Shown here: in pieces, positions 1 through 10,960 of the stretch
How positions within the stretch are numbered: position 1 is the stretch's first letter
Layout of the letters: each line of letters opens with the position of its first letter
NCBI RefSeq assembly: GCF_963082655.1
Contig: NC_081552.1
Location: 199,066,781-199,130,780, forward strand
DNA from: Stomoxys calcitrans
Lineage: Eukaryota; Arthropoda; Insecta; Diptera; Muscidae
Direction of reading: 5' to 3'
Length of the DNA stretch: 64,000 nucleotides
Translations under genes and position numbers: made by a program
The notes under the pieces: model-generated
What the model saw: only the letters and a program-made list of their open reading frames with translations
What the model was told of the DNA's origin: nothing
Databases searched by the model: none

Positions 1-757
1 GTTGGGTCTAAGATCAATATGTCGATGTGTTACAAACGGAATGACCAAATCAGTATACCTCCATCCGATGGTGAAGAGTAAAAACATGTAAAAGCATGCT
101 TAGTTCCGTCGGGTCAAATCTTATATAACCCCCACCATGGATCGCATTGGTGGAGTTCTTTTCCCGGTATCTCTTTTTAGGCAAACAAACGATAAAAGAA
201 GAGCTATATATCAAGTTACAAACCGATTTGGACCAACTTGGCAGAGTTGTTGGAAATCACAACAAAAGACAATGAGCATTATTTCGGCCTAATCGAATAA
301 GAATTGCGCCCTCTAGAGGCTCAAGAACTCAAGATCCGATACCGGTTTATATGACAGCTATACCAAAACATGGACCGATTTGGTCCATTTACAATCCCAA
401 CCGACCTGCACTAATAAGAAGTATTTATGCAAAATTTCAAGCACCAAGCTTAACTCTTTCGAAAGATAGCGTGATCGACAGACAGACAGACAGACAGACG
501 GACGGGCAAGGCTAAATCGACTAAGAACATCGAGACGATTAAGAATATACACACTTTGTTGGGTCTAAGATCAATATGTCGATGTGTTACAAACGGAATG
601 ACCAAATCAGTATACCTCCATCCGATGGTGAAGAGTAAAAACATGTAAAAGCATGCTTAGTTCCGTCGGGTCGAATCTTATATAACCCCCACCATGCATC
701 GCATTGGTGGAGTTCTTTTCCCGGTATCTCTTTTTAGGCAAACAAACGATAAAAGAA
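1..757. repeat. 557-bp tandem duplication within HINE sequence
   Basis: Bases 1-200 recur at 558-757 with only a few substitutions (for example gtcaaatc versus gtcgaatc, and accatggatc versus accatgcatc). The offset is therefore 557 bp. The left copy is cut by the window edge, so the duplicated unit may be longer. Both copies carry the HINE end sequence with 'accccccaccatg' and the atatgtcgatgtgttac stretch. The two copies diverge after about 757. Confidence 0.85.
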
Positions 758-985
758 GAGATGGCTATGCTATTGGAGCTATATTAAGTTATATTCCGAA
801 TCGGACCATAATCAAATTGAATGTTGAAGACCATAGTAGATTACATTGTGTAAAATTTTAGCCAATTCGAATAAGAGTTGCCCGTTATAGAGACTCAAGA
901 CATCAAACCAATGGCTTTGGTGCAGGCACATCCTCCTGCAGAGACAAGGAAGAAAATCTAGTAACTGACACAGATAGCATGCTGA
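1..985. mobile_element. HINE-like (INE-1/DINE-1-related) repeat mosaic
   Basis: The stretch holds units such as 'accgatttgg', 'cgccctctagaggctcaaga' and a (gaca)n run near 477-500, followed by 'ggcaaggctaaatcga'. These match the HINE copies elsewhere in the window, read in the orientation opposite to the copy at 2922-4396. No protein is encoded; short open frames here shift between repeat units. Confidence 0.75.
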
Positions 986-1240
986 GGATATGGAAATAAC
1001 ATTTTATCCAACAGCTAGTGTCCGACGTTGGCGGCGAAGATGACACCGCAGAACCAATCAATGATGATGGTATAGAATTTTTACCTCCTAGTCAGAATAA
1101 GGTCCAAGTAGCAGTGACCCCGCTGAAGAAAAACAAGGCGGCAGGAGCCGATGGGTTACCCGCTTAACTATTTAAAATCGGAGGCGTCAAGCTGATAAGG
1201 CGTATACATCAGCTTATCTGCGCAATCTGGCTAGAAGTCA
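905..1240 (+). pseudogene. Non-LTR retrotransposon reverse-transcriptase fragment
   Basis: A frame through this stretch reads SSCRDKEENLVTDTDSMLRI, then VAVTPLKKNKAAGADGLPA, a stop, and LFKIGGVKLIRRIHQLICAI. The 'LKKNKAAGADGLPAELF' block is the conserved start of the fingers/palm region of many insect non-LTR reverse transcriptases. Only about 100 residues remain, with in-frame stops and no endonuclease or YADD box. At its right end the frame runs straight into HINE sequence (agtcaagatccaaaatcgg), so a HINE joins or interrupts it. The clade (RTE-like or other) cannot be decided from this piece. Confidence 0.75.
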
Positions 1241-1423
1241 AGATCCAAAATCGGTTTATATGGCAGCTATATCAAAACATGGACCGAAATGGAATGAAAG
1301 GGCAAACGATTTGGCACTGAAGGCCAGAGAACTGCCGTTGATAAACTTGGTTAACGCGAAACTTTTTGGGTAGACGCAGTCCAATTTAAGGGAGTAAGCA
1401 TGTAACACAGGGGAACAGCGAAA

Positions 1424-1570
1424 CAGTCGATAGGATGGCGAAAATCCTATGGGGTGATACGGATCTTGAGAGGACGAGGCTATTACTGAAAGGAAGTAAG
1501 AAGAACGTCAGTATAGGTTTTGGTGTCATAACAGGACACATAGGTCTACGAGCTCACTTATGTAAAATCG
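1424..1570 (+). pseudogene. LINE C-terminal tail fragment
   Basis: The frame reads TDLERTRLLLKGSKKNVSIG and then FGVITGHIGLRAHLCKIG. This is the motif that follows RNase H at the C-terminus of Jockey-clade ORF2 proteins (typically VGVLTGHC...). It fuses at about 1570 into HINE sequence. About 45 residues survive. It is unlikely to belong to the reverse-transcriptase fragment just upstream, because the two pieces look like different LINE families, but that is an inference. Confidence 0.6.
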
Positions 1571-2230
1571 GTGCGGCAAGTGATAGGATCGGAGGAAAAT
1601 TGAAACTTCTAAGGGCTCAAGAAGACAAATCCCGGGATCGATTTATGTGTGGGCCATACCAGTTTATGGACCACTTCGGTTCACACTTGTTATGGATGTT
1701 GGTAGTCGTAACTCAAGTCTTTGTTCCAAATTTTAGCCAAATCGGAGGAAAATTGAGAATTCTAAGAGCTCAAGAAGTCAAATCCGGGTACCGGTTTATA
1801 TGGGAGCCATATCTGTTTATAGACCGATTCGGATCAGACTTGGTATGGATGTTGGAAATCGTAACTCAAGTCCTTGGTCCAAATTTTAGCCAAATTGGAT
1901 GAAAACTGAGGCTTTTAAGGACTCAAGGCCTCAAATCGGGAGATCGGTTTATATGGGCCTATTTCCAAATCTGAACCGATATGGCCCATTTACGATCCCC
2001 TACAACCTACATCGATAAGAAGTATCTGTGCAAAATTGCAAACGGCTAGCAATACACATTTGATCGCTATCGCGATTTTGACAGACGGACGGACGAACAG
2101 ACATGGCTAGATCGAACTAGAATGTCGATGCAATCAAGAATATATGTACTCTATGGGGTCTTAGATCAATATTTCGAGATGTTAAAAATTGAATGACTAG
2201 ACTAGTATACCCCCATCCTATGGTTGTGTT
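1571..2230. mobile_element. HINE copy, about 660 bp
   Basis: Contains the unit 'gggctcaagaagacaaatcc', repeated as 'gagctcaagaagtcaaatcc' about 170 bp later. It then has the 'gacagacggacggacg' block, 'tatatgtactctatggggtc' and the end motif 'tacccccatcctatgg'. The order is that of other HINE copies read toward their TACCCCCAT terminus. Confidence 0.7.
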
Positions 2231-2920
2231 ATATATATCGCCCGAATTTCAGTACTAGAGCCACTGCAAGCGCCAATCTTCCCAAATTTTTGTACAACGC
2301 TTTCCTCGACGATTACCACAATACATGATAGATTTACTAATGACTCTCGCTTTTACTGGGGAATTTCATAGAAATCGGTTCAGATTTAGATTTTAAATAT
2401 AACTGCTATACATATATATCGCCCGATTTTCACTTCTATGGTCACTGCAAGAGCATTTATTGACCAATGTTGCCAACAATTTGTACAGCAATTTCCCCAA
2501 TGACTACCGCAATATCTAAGAAGTTTGCTCGAAATCGGTTCAGATTTAGAAATAGCTCCCATATATATGTTCGTCCAGTGCTGATTTATTAACCGATTAG
2601 CAGAGATGATTTCCTTATGACTTTCGACACTACTGGTGAATTTCATAGAAATCAGTTCAGATTTAGATGTAGCTGCCATATATGTATATTGCCCGATTTT
2701 CACTCCTAGAGCCACTCCAAGCGCAATTTATTGGCCGATCTTGCCAAATTTTGTACAACGCTTTCCTCGACGACGACCATAATATCTGAGTTTGCTCAAA
2801 TCGGTTCAGATTTAGATATAGCTCCCATACATATGTCATTTGTCAACCGTAGTTATTACATATTGAACATATTTGCTCCAAATTTGACTTTTGCCCTTCC
2901 TTACTGCTTTTAATATAGCA
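2231..2920. repeat. Second interspersed repeat family (type D), decayed
   Basis: Degenerate units contain 'cgcccgattttcact', 'agagccactgcaagcgc', 'gtacaacgctttcctcgacg' and 'ggttcagatttagatatagc'. Related sequence lies at 16.80-17.02, 18.20-18.39, 56.95-57.65 and 59.18-59.60 kb. The right-hand end 'cttttgcccttccttactgc' matches 'cttttgcctatccttactgg' at about 18.37 kb and about 59.58 kb, so this is probably the element's true end. The open frames here are not coding. Confidence 0.65.
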
Positions 2921-2921
2921 T

Positions 2922-4396
2922 TTTTATACCCTCCACCATAAGATGGGGGGTATACTAATTTCGTCATTCTGATCGTAACTACTCGAAATATTCGTCTGAG
3001 ACCCCATTACGTATATATATTCTTGATCGTCGTGAAATTTTATGTCGATCTAGCCATGTCCGTCCGTCTGTCGAAAGCACGCTAACTTCCGAAGGAGTAA
3101 AGCTAGCCGCTTGAAATTTTACACAAATACTTCTTATTAGTGTAGGTCGGTTGGTATTGTAAATGGGCCATATCGGTCAATGTTTCGATATAGCTGCCAT
3201 ATAAACCGATCTTGGGTCTTGACTTCTTGAGCCTCTAGAGTGCGCAATTCTTATCCGATTGGGATAAAATTTTGCACGACGTGTTTTGTTATGATAGTCA
3301 ATAACTGTGCCAAGTATGGTTCAAATCGGTTCATAACCTGATATAGCTGTCATATAAACAGATCGTGGGTCTTGACTTCTTGAGCCTCTAGAGGGCGCAA
3401 TTCTTATCCGATTTGAATGAATTTTGGCACGACGTGTTTTGTTATGATATCCAACAACTGCGCCAAGTATGGTTCAAATCGGTCCATAACCTGATATAGC
3501 TGCCATATAAACCGATCTTGGGACTTGACTTCTTGAGCCTCTACAGTGCGCAATTCTTACCCGATTCGAATGAAATTTTGCACGACGTGTTTTGTTACGA
3601 TATCCAACAACTGTGCCAAGTATGGTTCAAATCGGTCCATAACCTTATATAGCTGTCATATAAACCGATCTTGGTTCTTGACTTCTTGAGCCTCTAGAGG
3701 GCGCAATTCTTATCCAATTTGAATGAATTTTGGCACGTAGTATTTTGTTATGATATCCAACAACTGTGCCAAATATGGTTCAAATCGGTCCATAACCTGA
3801 TATAGCTGTCATATAAACAGATCTGGGGACTTGACTTCTTGAGCTTCTAGAGGGCGCAATTCCTATCCGATTTGGCTGAAATTTCGCATGACGTTTTTTA
3901 TTGTTACTTTCAACAACTATTTGAAATAAAGTACAAGTCGGTTCATAACCTGATATAGCTGCCATATAAACCGATCTGGGATCTTGACTTCTTGAGCCTC
4001 TAGAGGTCGCAATTATTATCCGATTTGCCTGAAATTTTGTGCGACGGATTCTCTCATGACCATTAACATACGTGTTTATTATAGTCTGAATCGGTCTATA
4101 GCCCGATACAGCTCCCATATAAATCGATCTCTCTATTTTACTTCTTGAGCCCACAAAGAGCGCAATTCTTATTCGAATTGGCTGACATTTTACACAGGTC
4201 TCCAACATATAATTTAATTGTGGTCCAAACCGGACCATATCTTGATATCGCTCTAATAGAAGAGCAAATCTTTTCTTATATCCTTTTTTTGCCTAAGAAG
4301 AGATGCCGGGAAAAGAACTCGACAAATTCGATCCATGGCGGAGGGTATATAAGATTCGGCCCGGCCGAACTTAGCAAGCTTGTACTTGTTTTTTTT
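2922..4396. mobile_element. Near-complete HINE with six-unit 153-bp array
   Basis: The left end is 'tttttataccctccaccata' and the right end is 'ggcccggccgaacttagc' plus 'aagcttgtacttg'. Next to the left end are the shared core 'acgtatatatattcttgatc', 'gatctagccatgtccgtccg' and a tail of tandem units. The right end carries the inverted repeat GTTCGGCC/GGCCGAAC typical of this family. A subterminal inverted match (ACCCTCCACCAT on the left, ATGGCGGAGGGT on the right) adds to the picture of a Helentron-associated non-autonomous element. No Rep/helicase coding is present. Confidence 0.8.
3190..4140. repeat. 153-bp tandem repeat array (type A)
   Basis: The landmark 'cttgacttct' falls at 3218, 3371, 3524, 3677, 3830 and 3983, exactly 153 bp apart each time with no net indels. 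Each unit holds 'gagcctctagagggcgcaat', 'tatggttcaaatcggtccat' and 'gatatagctgccatataaac'. Because 153 is a multiple of three, an open frame in one unit stays in frame in the next. This explains the 152-codon open frame on the minus strand (3780-4238). Confidence 0.95.
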
Positions 4397-4519
4397 AAAA
4401 TAGCTACTACTAGAGTCAACAAAATTTATAAAAATTCCATTTTAAACGAATCTACATTAAGTCCTTTTTACGTTACAATAAATCAAATTAAAAGTGCAGG
4501 GTTAAATTTCTTATAGAGA

Positions 4520-5560
4520 CGAAGCACTACCATAAATGCGCTTTTGGCAGCCTGAACTAAATTTTGTAGGGCCGAGAACAAAGGGCCTCCAGATCTTCTA
4601 GCGCTCTGAAATTTTGCACATCAACTGGATAAAACCTCAGCTAAAACCATCTAAGGCCACCGTAGCGCAGAGGTTAGCATGTGACGCTAAACGCCTGGGT
4701 TCGAATCCTGGCGATACCATCAGAAAAAAATTTCAGCGGCGGTTATCCCCTCCTAATACTGGAAACATTTGTGAGGTACTATGCCATGTAAAACTTCTCT
4801 CCAAAGAGGTGTCGCACTGCGGCACGCCGTTCGGACTCGGCTTTAAAAAGGAGGCCCCTTATCATTGAGCTTAAAATTTGAATCGGACTGTACTCATTGA
4901 TATGTGCGAAGTTTGCCCCTGTTCCTTAGTGGAGTGTTCATGGGCAAAATTTATATTTTATTATAACCATCTAAGACTTGATGATATCTTTATCTGTTCA
5001 AAAATGGTAGATTAATTTTCACTTATTTTTGTCCCTCATCCCACTGTGCAACGCAAGATATCCCGCCCACTAAAGCATTTTTAGTAGAGTTTTTCGATCA
5101 CTTTCCAAATAAAAAAAATTAAAATCGTATCATAAATGCGCTCTTGGCAGCCCGAACTAAATTTTGTAGGGCCGAGGTGACCAAATTTAAAGGACCACCA
5201 GAGGGCCCCCGGACCTTCTAGCCCCCCAAAATTTTGCACATCAACTGGATTCAACCTCAGCTATAACCATCTAAGACTTGGTTATATCTTTATCTGTTCA
5301 AAAATGGCAGATTTATTTTCACTAATTTTTGTCCCCATCCCACTGTGCAACGTAAGATATTCCGCACACGAAAGCATGTTTGTTGTAGAGTTTTTCGAGC
5401 ACTTTCCAAATAAAAAAATTTTAAAATCAGACCATAAATGCGCTTTTGGCGGCCCGAACTAAATTACCAAATTTGAAAGCCACCAATGGGCCCCGGACCT
5501 TCTAGGGCCCTGAAATGCACATCAACTGGTAAAACCTCAGCTATAACCATCTGAAATTTC
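4520..5560. repeat. 302-bp tandem repeat, three units, one with SINE
   Basis: Units start at 'cataaatgcgc' at about 4530, 5131 and 5433. Units 2 and 3 are 302 bp apart. Units 1 and 2 are 601 bp apart because a SINE sits in unit 1. Each unit holds 'gaactaaattttgtaggg', 'ttttgcacatcaactgga', 'ctgttcaaaaatgg' and 'cccactgtgcaacgcaaga'. Unit 3 is shortened ('gaactaaattaccaaattt'). No protein signal was seen. Confidence 0.85.
4656..4964 (+). mobile_element. tRNA-derived SINE with 11-bp target duplication
   Basis: The head carries A-box-like 'gtagcgcagaggttagc' and B-box 'gggttcgaatcctgg', the internal RNA polymerase III promoter of a tRNA-derived SINE. The body follows with 'tgtgaggtactatgccatgt', 'gaggtgtcgcactgcggcac' and 'aaaaaggaggccccttatca', and the tail is 'atgggcaaaattta'. 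The target duplication AACCATCTAAG lies at 4645-4655 and 4965-4975. The matching empty site 'ctataaccatctaagac' lies in the neighbouring 302-bp unit. Relative to other copies, part of the head ('tccgcctatga') is deleted. Confidence 0.92.
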
Positions 5561-5635
5561 GTGATAATATCTTTTTCCGTTCAAAAATGGCATACTTATT
5601 TCCACAAATTTGTTTTCCCATCCCACTGTGCAATG

Positions 5636-5790
5636 CAGGTGTTGTCTTGGGAGAAATTAGGAAAACGAACTAGACAAGAAGAATCATTATTCACCATGAC
5701 AATGCGAGACTTCACACATCGGCTGAAACCAGAGCCAGAACGTCGATTTAATGGGCCATCCGCCATACAGCTAGAGTTGGCAAAATATCG
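5636..5790 (+). pseudogene. Mariner transposase fragment
   Basis: One frame reads GEIRKTN, a stop, then RRIIIHHDNARLHTSAETRA. The next frame gives VDLMGHPPYS. This is the HHDNA...HTS...HPPYSPDLAP catalytic stretch (second aspartate region) of mariner transposases, here with a frameshift and stops. It continues directly from the 302-bp repeat array and ends at about 5790. No inverted terminal repeat was found, so it is a fragment. Confidence 0.7.
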
Positions 5791-5872
5791 ATGGCACTAA
5801 CGATACTATCGATATTTTATTTTTTGTCTGAATATCGATTAATATTTTTCCGATCGATACTTTCGTCAAAGT
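5784..5872. promoter_or_regulatory. ATCGAT / DRE-like motif cluster
   Basis: Four copies of ATCGAT occur in about 75 bp: 'aatatcgatggc', 'actatcgatatt', 'gaatatcgattaa' and 'ccgatcgatact'. The second contains TATCGATA, the DNA-replication-related element bound by DREF in Drosophila. Such clusters mark housekeeping promoters in flies. No downstream coding exon could be recognised, so this may be an orphan promoter or chance. Confidence 0.35.
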
Positions 5873-6553
5873 TCATTCGTTTGCAAAATTTAACACAAAT
5901 AAGCGATCTGATACTGGATGTATCCTATAAAATAGATTGCGCCTATAGAGGGCGCGATTTGCAATTTCCTTAGTAGGCCAGAAATTCAACCCAAATTCGA
6001 CCCGAACAACCTTATTTTAATTTTTTCTTTTTTTTCTATATTATTTTGGAAGCAAATGAACATTTTCATACGAAACATTAATCAAAATAAAAACATATTC
6101 TCTACTTACGTTTTTGTTTTGAAATCGGAGTTTTACAATGAATGACACTCACCTATAATGAAAAGATAGAAAAAATTAAAATTGATAAACAAAACGGTTG
6201 AAATTTGACATTTTACTTATAATGAGCTGCAGAAAAAAAATTATTGCTATACGCTTCACAATAGGATGGAAGGTTTACTTATTTGGTCAGTCCTAATTAA
6301 CCCTTAAAAGGACTCCAGGGCCTAGATAGCCCTTTTTAGTCTTAGCGCACACATTTTGCTATGTTGGAGACATGTGACCTTAATATTACTTCTTTAACTC
6401 TTCAATCAATCGCACATGATATTAGCTTAACAAAAAATTTCAAAATTTCATTTGAATATATTGAAGAATATAAACCCATATCTCTAATCCCGTTTCGCTG
6501 GCATTCGGTACAGTGAGTTATATTGGAGCTCTACATAATACTAAACTAAATTT
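5873..6553. other. Low-repeat AT-rich spacer
   Basis: This is one of the few stretches of the left third without a recognisable HINE, SINE or LINE. It contains 'agattgcgcctatagagggcgcgat', an A/T-rich section and no open frame over about 40 codons. No gene could be supported. Confidence 0.5.
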
Positions 6554-6856
6554 CCCATGAACATTCAATTAAGGAACTAGGGATACTTCTCTCATATTAA
6601 TGAGTACAGTCCGACTAAATTTAAGCTCAATGATAAGTGGCCTTTTTTTAAGTCAAGTCCGAACGGTTAGCCGCATAGCAGTACCACTTGATAGAGAAAT
6701 TTTAACATGGCAGGATACTTCAGGAATGTAGCCAACATAAGAAAGGGGATTACCATCGCTGAAAAAATTTTCTGATATTCACGCCGGAATTTGAACACGG
6801 TCGTTCGGTGTCATAAGCATACATGGTCACCTCTGCGCCACGGTGGCCTCCAGAGC
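6554..6856 (-). mobile_element. tRNA-derived SINE, degenerate
   Basis: This is the reverse complement of the SINE family: tail 'cccatgaacattcaattaag', body 'agctcaatgataagtggcc', and head 'cacctctgcgccacggtggcc'. Several indels separate it from the intact copies at 4656 and 13144. No target duplication was found. Confidence 0.8.
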
Positions 6857-7640
6857 CCCACATAACCTTGCCGAATATGGTATAGATCGGGCTATATTTG
6901 GATAAAGCTACGACGCATAATTGAAACAAGTAAAATCGTGCTAAGTTCGGCCGGGCCAAATCTTGGGTAGCCACCACCATGAATTCCGCTAAAAATGTAC
7001 CCTTATTAAATGAGTTTGCATTTGAATTATTTTGGTCTCAAGAAGTCATATCGGGATATCGGTACATAGGGGGGGCCTATACTACCATATTGACCGATTC
7101 GGATAAAACTTGGCACTTGCAACAGTAAGTCATAAGATGGGTTATTGGGCCAAATTTCAGCCAAATCAGGGGAAAGGTAGGCTTCTAAGGGCTGAAGAAG
7201 CCAAATCCTGGGAACGGTTTATATGGGGGCTATATCTGTTTATAGACTGATTCGGATCTACCTGGCATGGATGTTGGAATTCATAACTCAAGCCTTTGTT
7301 CCAAATTACAGCCAAATCGGATGAAAATTGAGACTTCTAGGGCCACTAGATGTTAAATCCGGGAATCGGTTTACATGGGGGCTATATCCCAATCTGAACC
7401 GATATGATCCTTTTGTAATCCCCAACGACCTAAATCAATAATAAAAAGTATCTGTGCGGCTTGCTGTTTTCGTTCGACCGCCATAGTGATTTCTACAGAC
7501 GGACGGATGGACGGTCATGGCTAGATAGACTCAGAATGTCGAGACGATCGAGAATATATATACTTATGGGGTCGCAGATCAAACAGAATGGATAGATTAG
7601 TATACCCCATCCTATGGTAGTGAGTATAAAAATTGTAAGA
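6857..7640. mobile_element. HINE copy
   Basis: Contains 'gtgctaagttcggccgggcc' followed by 'accaccatgaattccgctaa' on one side, tandem units with 'gggctgaagaagccaaatcc', and then 'gacggacggatggacgg', 'gaatatatatacttatgggg' and 'taccccatcctatggtagtg'. This is the full order of a HINE from its palindromic end to its TACCCCAT end. The SINE at 6554-6856 lies immediately to its left. Confidence 0.75.
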
Positions 7641-8750
7641 AAACAATTAAAAGCGAACTAAGTTCGGCCTTGCCGAATCTTATAAACCCTCCACCATGAA
7701 TCGCATTTGTCATGTTCTTTGTCGAGTATCTCTTTTGCCTATAAAGAGACAAAAGATAATGGATAAAAATTGCTATTGGAGCTATGTCAGCTGATAAATC
7801 TATTCGGGCCAAACTTGGCTTAGATATTAAGCGCAATAGTAGATCCCATTGTGCAAAATTTCAACCAAATCGGATAAGGATTGCGTCCCAGGGGGACTTA
7901 AGAAGTAAAATGGGGAGGTCGGTTTATATGGGAGCTATATCAGTTTATGCACTGATTCAGACCATATTTGGCACATTTGTTAGAGGCCATGGATACAGTG
8001 ACTTTGCTAAATTTCAGCAAAATCGGATAGAAATTACGTCCTATAGAAACTAGAATAAAATCAGTTTACTTTGGAGCTATATCAGGTTTAAGACCGATTC
8101 GAGCCACACTCCCTACATCCATTAAATGTCATAGAAGCCGTCATAGTACAATATTTCAGCCAAATCCGATAAGAATTGCGCCCTCTAGAGGCTCTAGAAG
8201 ATCGGTTTATATGGGAGCTCTATCAGGCTTTGAGTCGATTTGAACCATAGTTGGCAAGTAAGTTGGAGGTCACTGAAAAAGTCGTTGTGCAATGTGTAAA
8301 AGCCATAGAAGACGCCATAGTACAAAATTTCAGTTTCCTAGTTTCACTCCATCGAAAGTTTGCGTTTTTTCCACAGACAGACATACGGAAATGGCTAAAT
8401 CGATTTAAAATATATAAACCGATCTCCCGATTTGACTCTTTCAGTCCTTTTAATGTTTGTCCAATTTGGCTGAAATTTTATATGCGGTGTTCTGTTACGA
8501 CTTCCAACAACTGTGCCAAGTACGGTCCAAATTAGTCTATAATCTGATATAGCTCCCATATAAACCGGTCTCTCGATAATCCTTTTTCGGTTCCTAGAAG
8601 CTTTAATTATTGCTGGTTCGACAAAAGTTTGTAGTATGTAGAATAAAATTATGCCCTTTAACTAAATTTATTTTGTATCAACCTATGGCAGAATCCATGG
8701 TGGGATCCCTAAATTCGGCCCGGCCGAACTTATCACGCATTCACGCTTTG
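7641..8750. mobile_element. HINE copies, rearranged
   Basis: Starts with 'gcgaactaagttcggccttg' and 'aaccctccaccatgaatcgc'. It runs through type-A units ('tgcgccctctagaggctcta') to an 'acagacagacatacgg' block at about 8375. It then switches orientation ('aaccgatctcccgatttgac') and ends with 'aaattcggcccggccgaact' at about 8712-8731. Probably two abutting copies in opposite orientation. Confidence 0.7.
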
Positions 8751-9605
8751 TTTTGAACTGAAGACGTTAGATCGAAGATCGGCATCATATAGACTGATGG
8801 GTGCCATATTGAATATGGATGTTGAAGGGTCTAACACAGTTTACAGTGCCAAATTTCAGTTAAATCAGGTAATAGATGCTCCTTTTAAAGGTCCAAGACC
8901 TTCGGTATATATGGAAGCTATATCCAACTATAGACCGATTTGAACAATATAGGGAACGAATGTCAGAAAGCCTATCATAGGTCCTCGTACAAAATTTCAG
9001 CGAAATGGAGTAATAAATGCGCCTTTTATGGGCCCAAGACCCGAAATAGGGAGATCAGTCTATATGGCAGCTATATTCAAATATAGACCCTTCTGAAACA
9101 TATAGGGCACAGATGTCGAAAAGCCTAATATAGGTCACTATGTAAAATTTCAGCGAAATCAGATAATAATAAAAGCGCCTTTTATGGGTTCAAGACCTAA
9201 GATCGGGAGATCGGACTACATGGCAGCTATGTTGAAATATATACCGATCTGAATCATATACGGAATGGGTAATGAAGGCGTCTTTTATGGGCCTAAGACC
9301 CTAAATCGGGTCTTACACCCTATATCCAAATATAGATCGATCTTGATCATACTCAGTGCGAAAGTCGAGGAGCCTAACGCAAAACATTGTGCCAAGTTTC
9401 AGCGGAATCGTATAATAAATGTGTCTTTAATAACGTTAAAACGAAAGATCCCACTATATGGGGGCTACATCAAGATAAAGTTCGATATTGCCCATCTTCA
9501 AACTTAACCTGCCTATGGACAAAAAAAAAAGAATCTGTGCAAAGTTTCAACTCAATAAAGACTGTAGCGAGTTTTAACACACAGACGGACGGACGGACAT
9601 AATAA
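8751..9605. mobile_element. HINE copy of type C units
   Basis: Units hold 'cgccttttatgggcccaaga', 'agatcggtctatatggcag' and 'gccaaatttcagttaaatca', which are type C units in reverse orientation compared with 31.8-33.7 kb. It ends with 'acagacggacggacggacat' at about 9580-9599. Landmarks are less regular than in the intact arrays. Confidence 0.7.
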
Positions 9606-10040
9606 TTTTGAAAAACAACAACTTTGGTCGAAAAAACAACTACGAAAGTTGTTAATTTTCCTGCAACAATTTATTTTGAATCTCAACGACCCAAAGTACA
9701 AATTTGTTGTTGAAAGGCACTCTTTGCAAGCCAACATACAATATTACAACAACAACAATATCCATAAGCAAGGCAAAAAACCATCTAACCCAGCCAATGC
9801 ATGTGCTTTGCTTCGGGTCGTGGTGTTTTTGTTCTCTTTGTTCGGCGCGCGCTGCTTTGTTTTGTTCGTTTTACTGCTCCCCTTGGGTTTTTCTCTGTCC
9901 CTCTCTAATATAGCCCTTGAAAACAAATTTTAATAATTTTGGTATTGAACTCATGATCTCATGTTTGGTAGTCTTGCACGCATCCTCCAGCCTACCTTCT
10001 TAACCTCCGGTAGCTCGCAGTTAAGCATGTGTTGACAGCA
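9606..10040. other. Low-copy spacer, gttgtt-rich
   Basis: Contains runs such as 'caacaacaacaata' and 'tttgttttgttcgttttact' and no HINE, SINE or LINE signature. Open frames of 60-94 codons on both strands overlap, are low-complexity, and resemble no known protein. A degenerate tRNA-like motif ('gagttcaata' on the minus strand near 9945) is too weak to call. Confidence 0.45.
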
Positions 10041-10960
10041 ATGAACACAACACATGAGCTGAAATTTGCACATATATGTCGTTTTGCTGAACGCAGGTTA
10101 AGTTTTTGAACGGGCCAAATCGGACCATACTTGGATATATCTGCCATATAGACCGATCTGCCGATTTAGGGTCTGAAACCCATAAAAGCTGTATTTATAA
10201 CCCGATTTCGCTGAAATTTTTAACAGTGAGTTGTTTTTAGCCTTCCGACATCCGACCCAAATAAAGTTCAGATCGGACTATATTTCGATATAGCTGCCAT
10301 ATAGACCGAAATGCCGATTTAGGGTCTGAAGCCCAAAAAAAAGGTTTATTTTTTGCCCGATTTCGCTGAAATTTGAAATAGTGAGTTTTTTTTAAGCCTT
10401 CAGACAATCGACCCAAATGTGGCTCAGATCGGACTGTATTTGGATGTAGCTGCCATATAGACCAATCTACCGATTTAGGGTCTGAATCCCATAAAAGCAG
10501 TATTTATTACCCGATTTCGCTGAAATTGGGGACAGTGGATTATGTTATGCCCCTCGACATTCTTGTTTAATTTGTCTCAGATCGGCTTAGGTTTGGATAT
10601 ATGTGCCATATAGACCGACATCTCGCTATAAGGTTTTAGGCCCATAAAAGGCGCATTTATTGTGCGATTTCGCTAAAATATGGGACAGTGAGTTGTGTTA
10701 AACTCCTCGACATCCTTGTTTTATTTGACCTAGATCGGTCCAGATTTGGATAAAGCTGCCATATAAACCGATCTCCCACTTTAAGGTTTTAGGTCCGCAT
10801 TAGGCGCATTTATTGTCAGTGAGTTATGTTAGGCTCCTCGACTTCCCTATTCAATACGCCCGGATCCGTCCAGATTTGGATATAGCTGCCTTTTATACCG
10901 ATCTGCCAATTTAAAGTTTTAGGCCCATAAAAGTTGAATTTATTAACAGATTTCGCTAAA
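10041..10960. repeat. Type C 153-bp tandem array
   Basis: Units hold 'gatatagctgccatatagac', 'cgatttagggtctgaa', 'cccataaaagctgtattta' and 'cccgatttcgctgaaat'. The first two 'ccc' landmarks at 10179 and 10332 are exactly 153 bp apart. The array is cut at about 10960 by the left end of the LINE. Confidence 0.8.

Noticed and set aside
3190..4140. CRISPR-like array
   Set aside because: Units of 153 bp are repeated in full with no repeat/spacer alternation and the DNA is eukaryotic.
9704..9933. Frames of 60-94 codons on both strands at 9.55-9.93 kb
   Set aside because: Overlapping, low-complexity frames on both strands without splice or family support.
9940..10010. tRNA-like relic on the minus strand (gagttcaata...)
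   Set aside because: Only a weak B-box; A-box does not fit; no family copies in the window.
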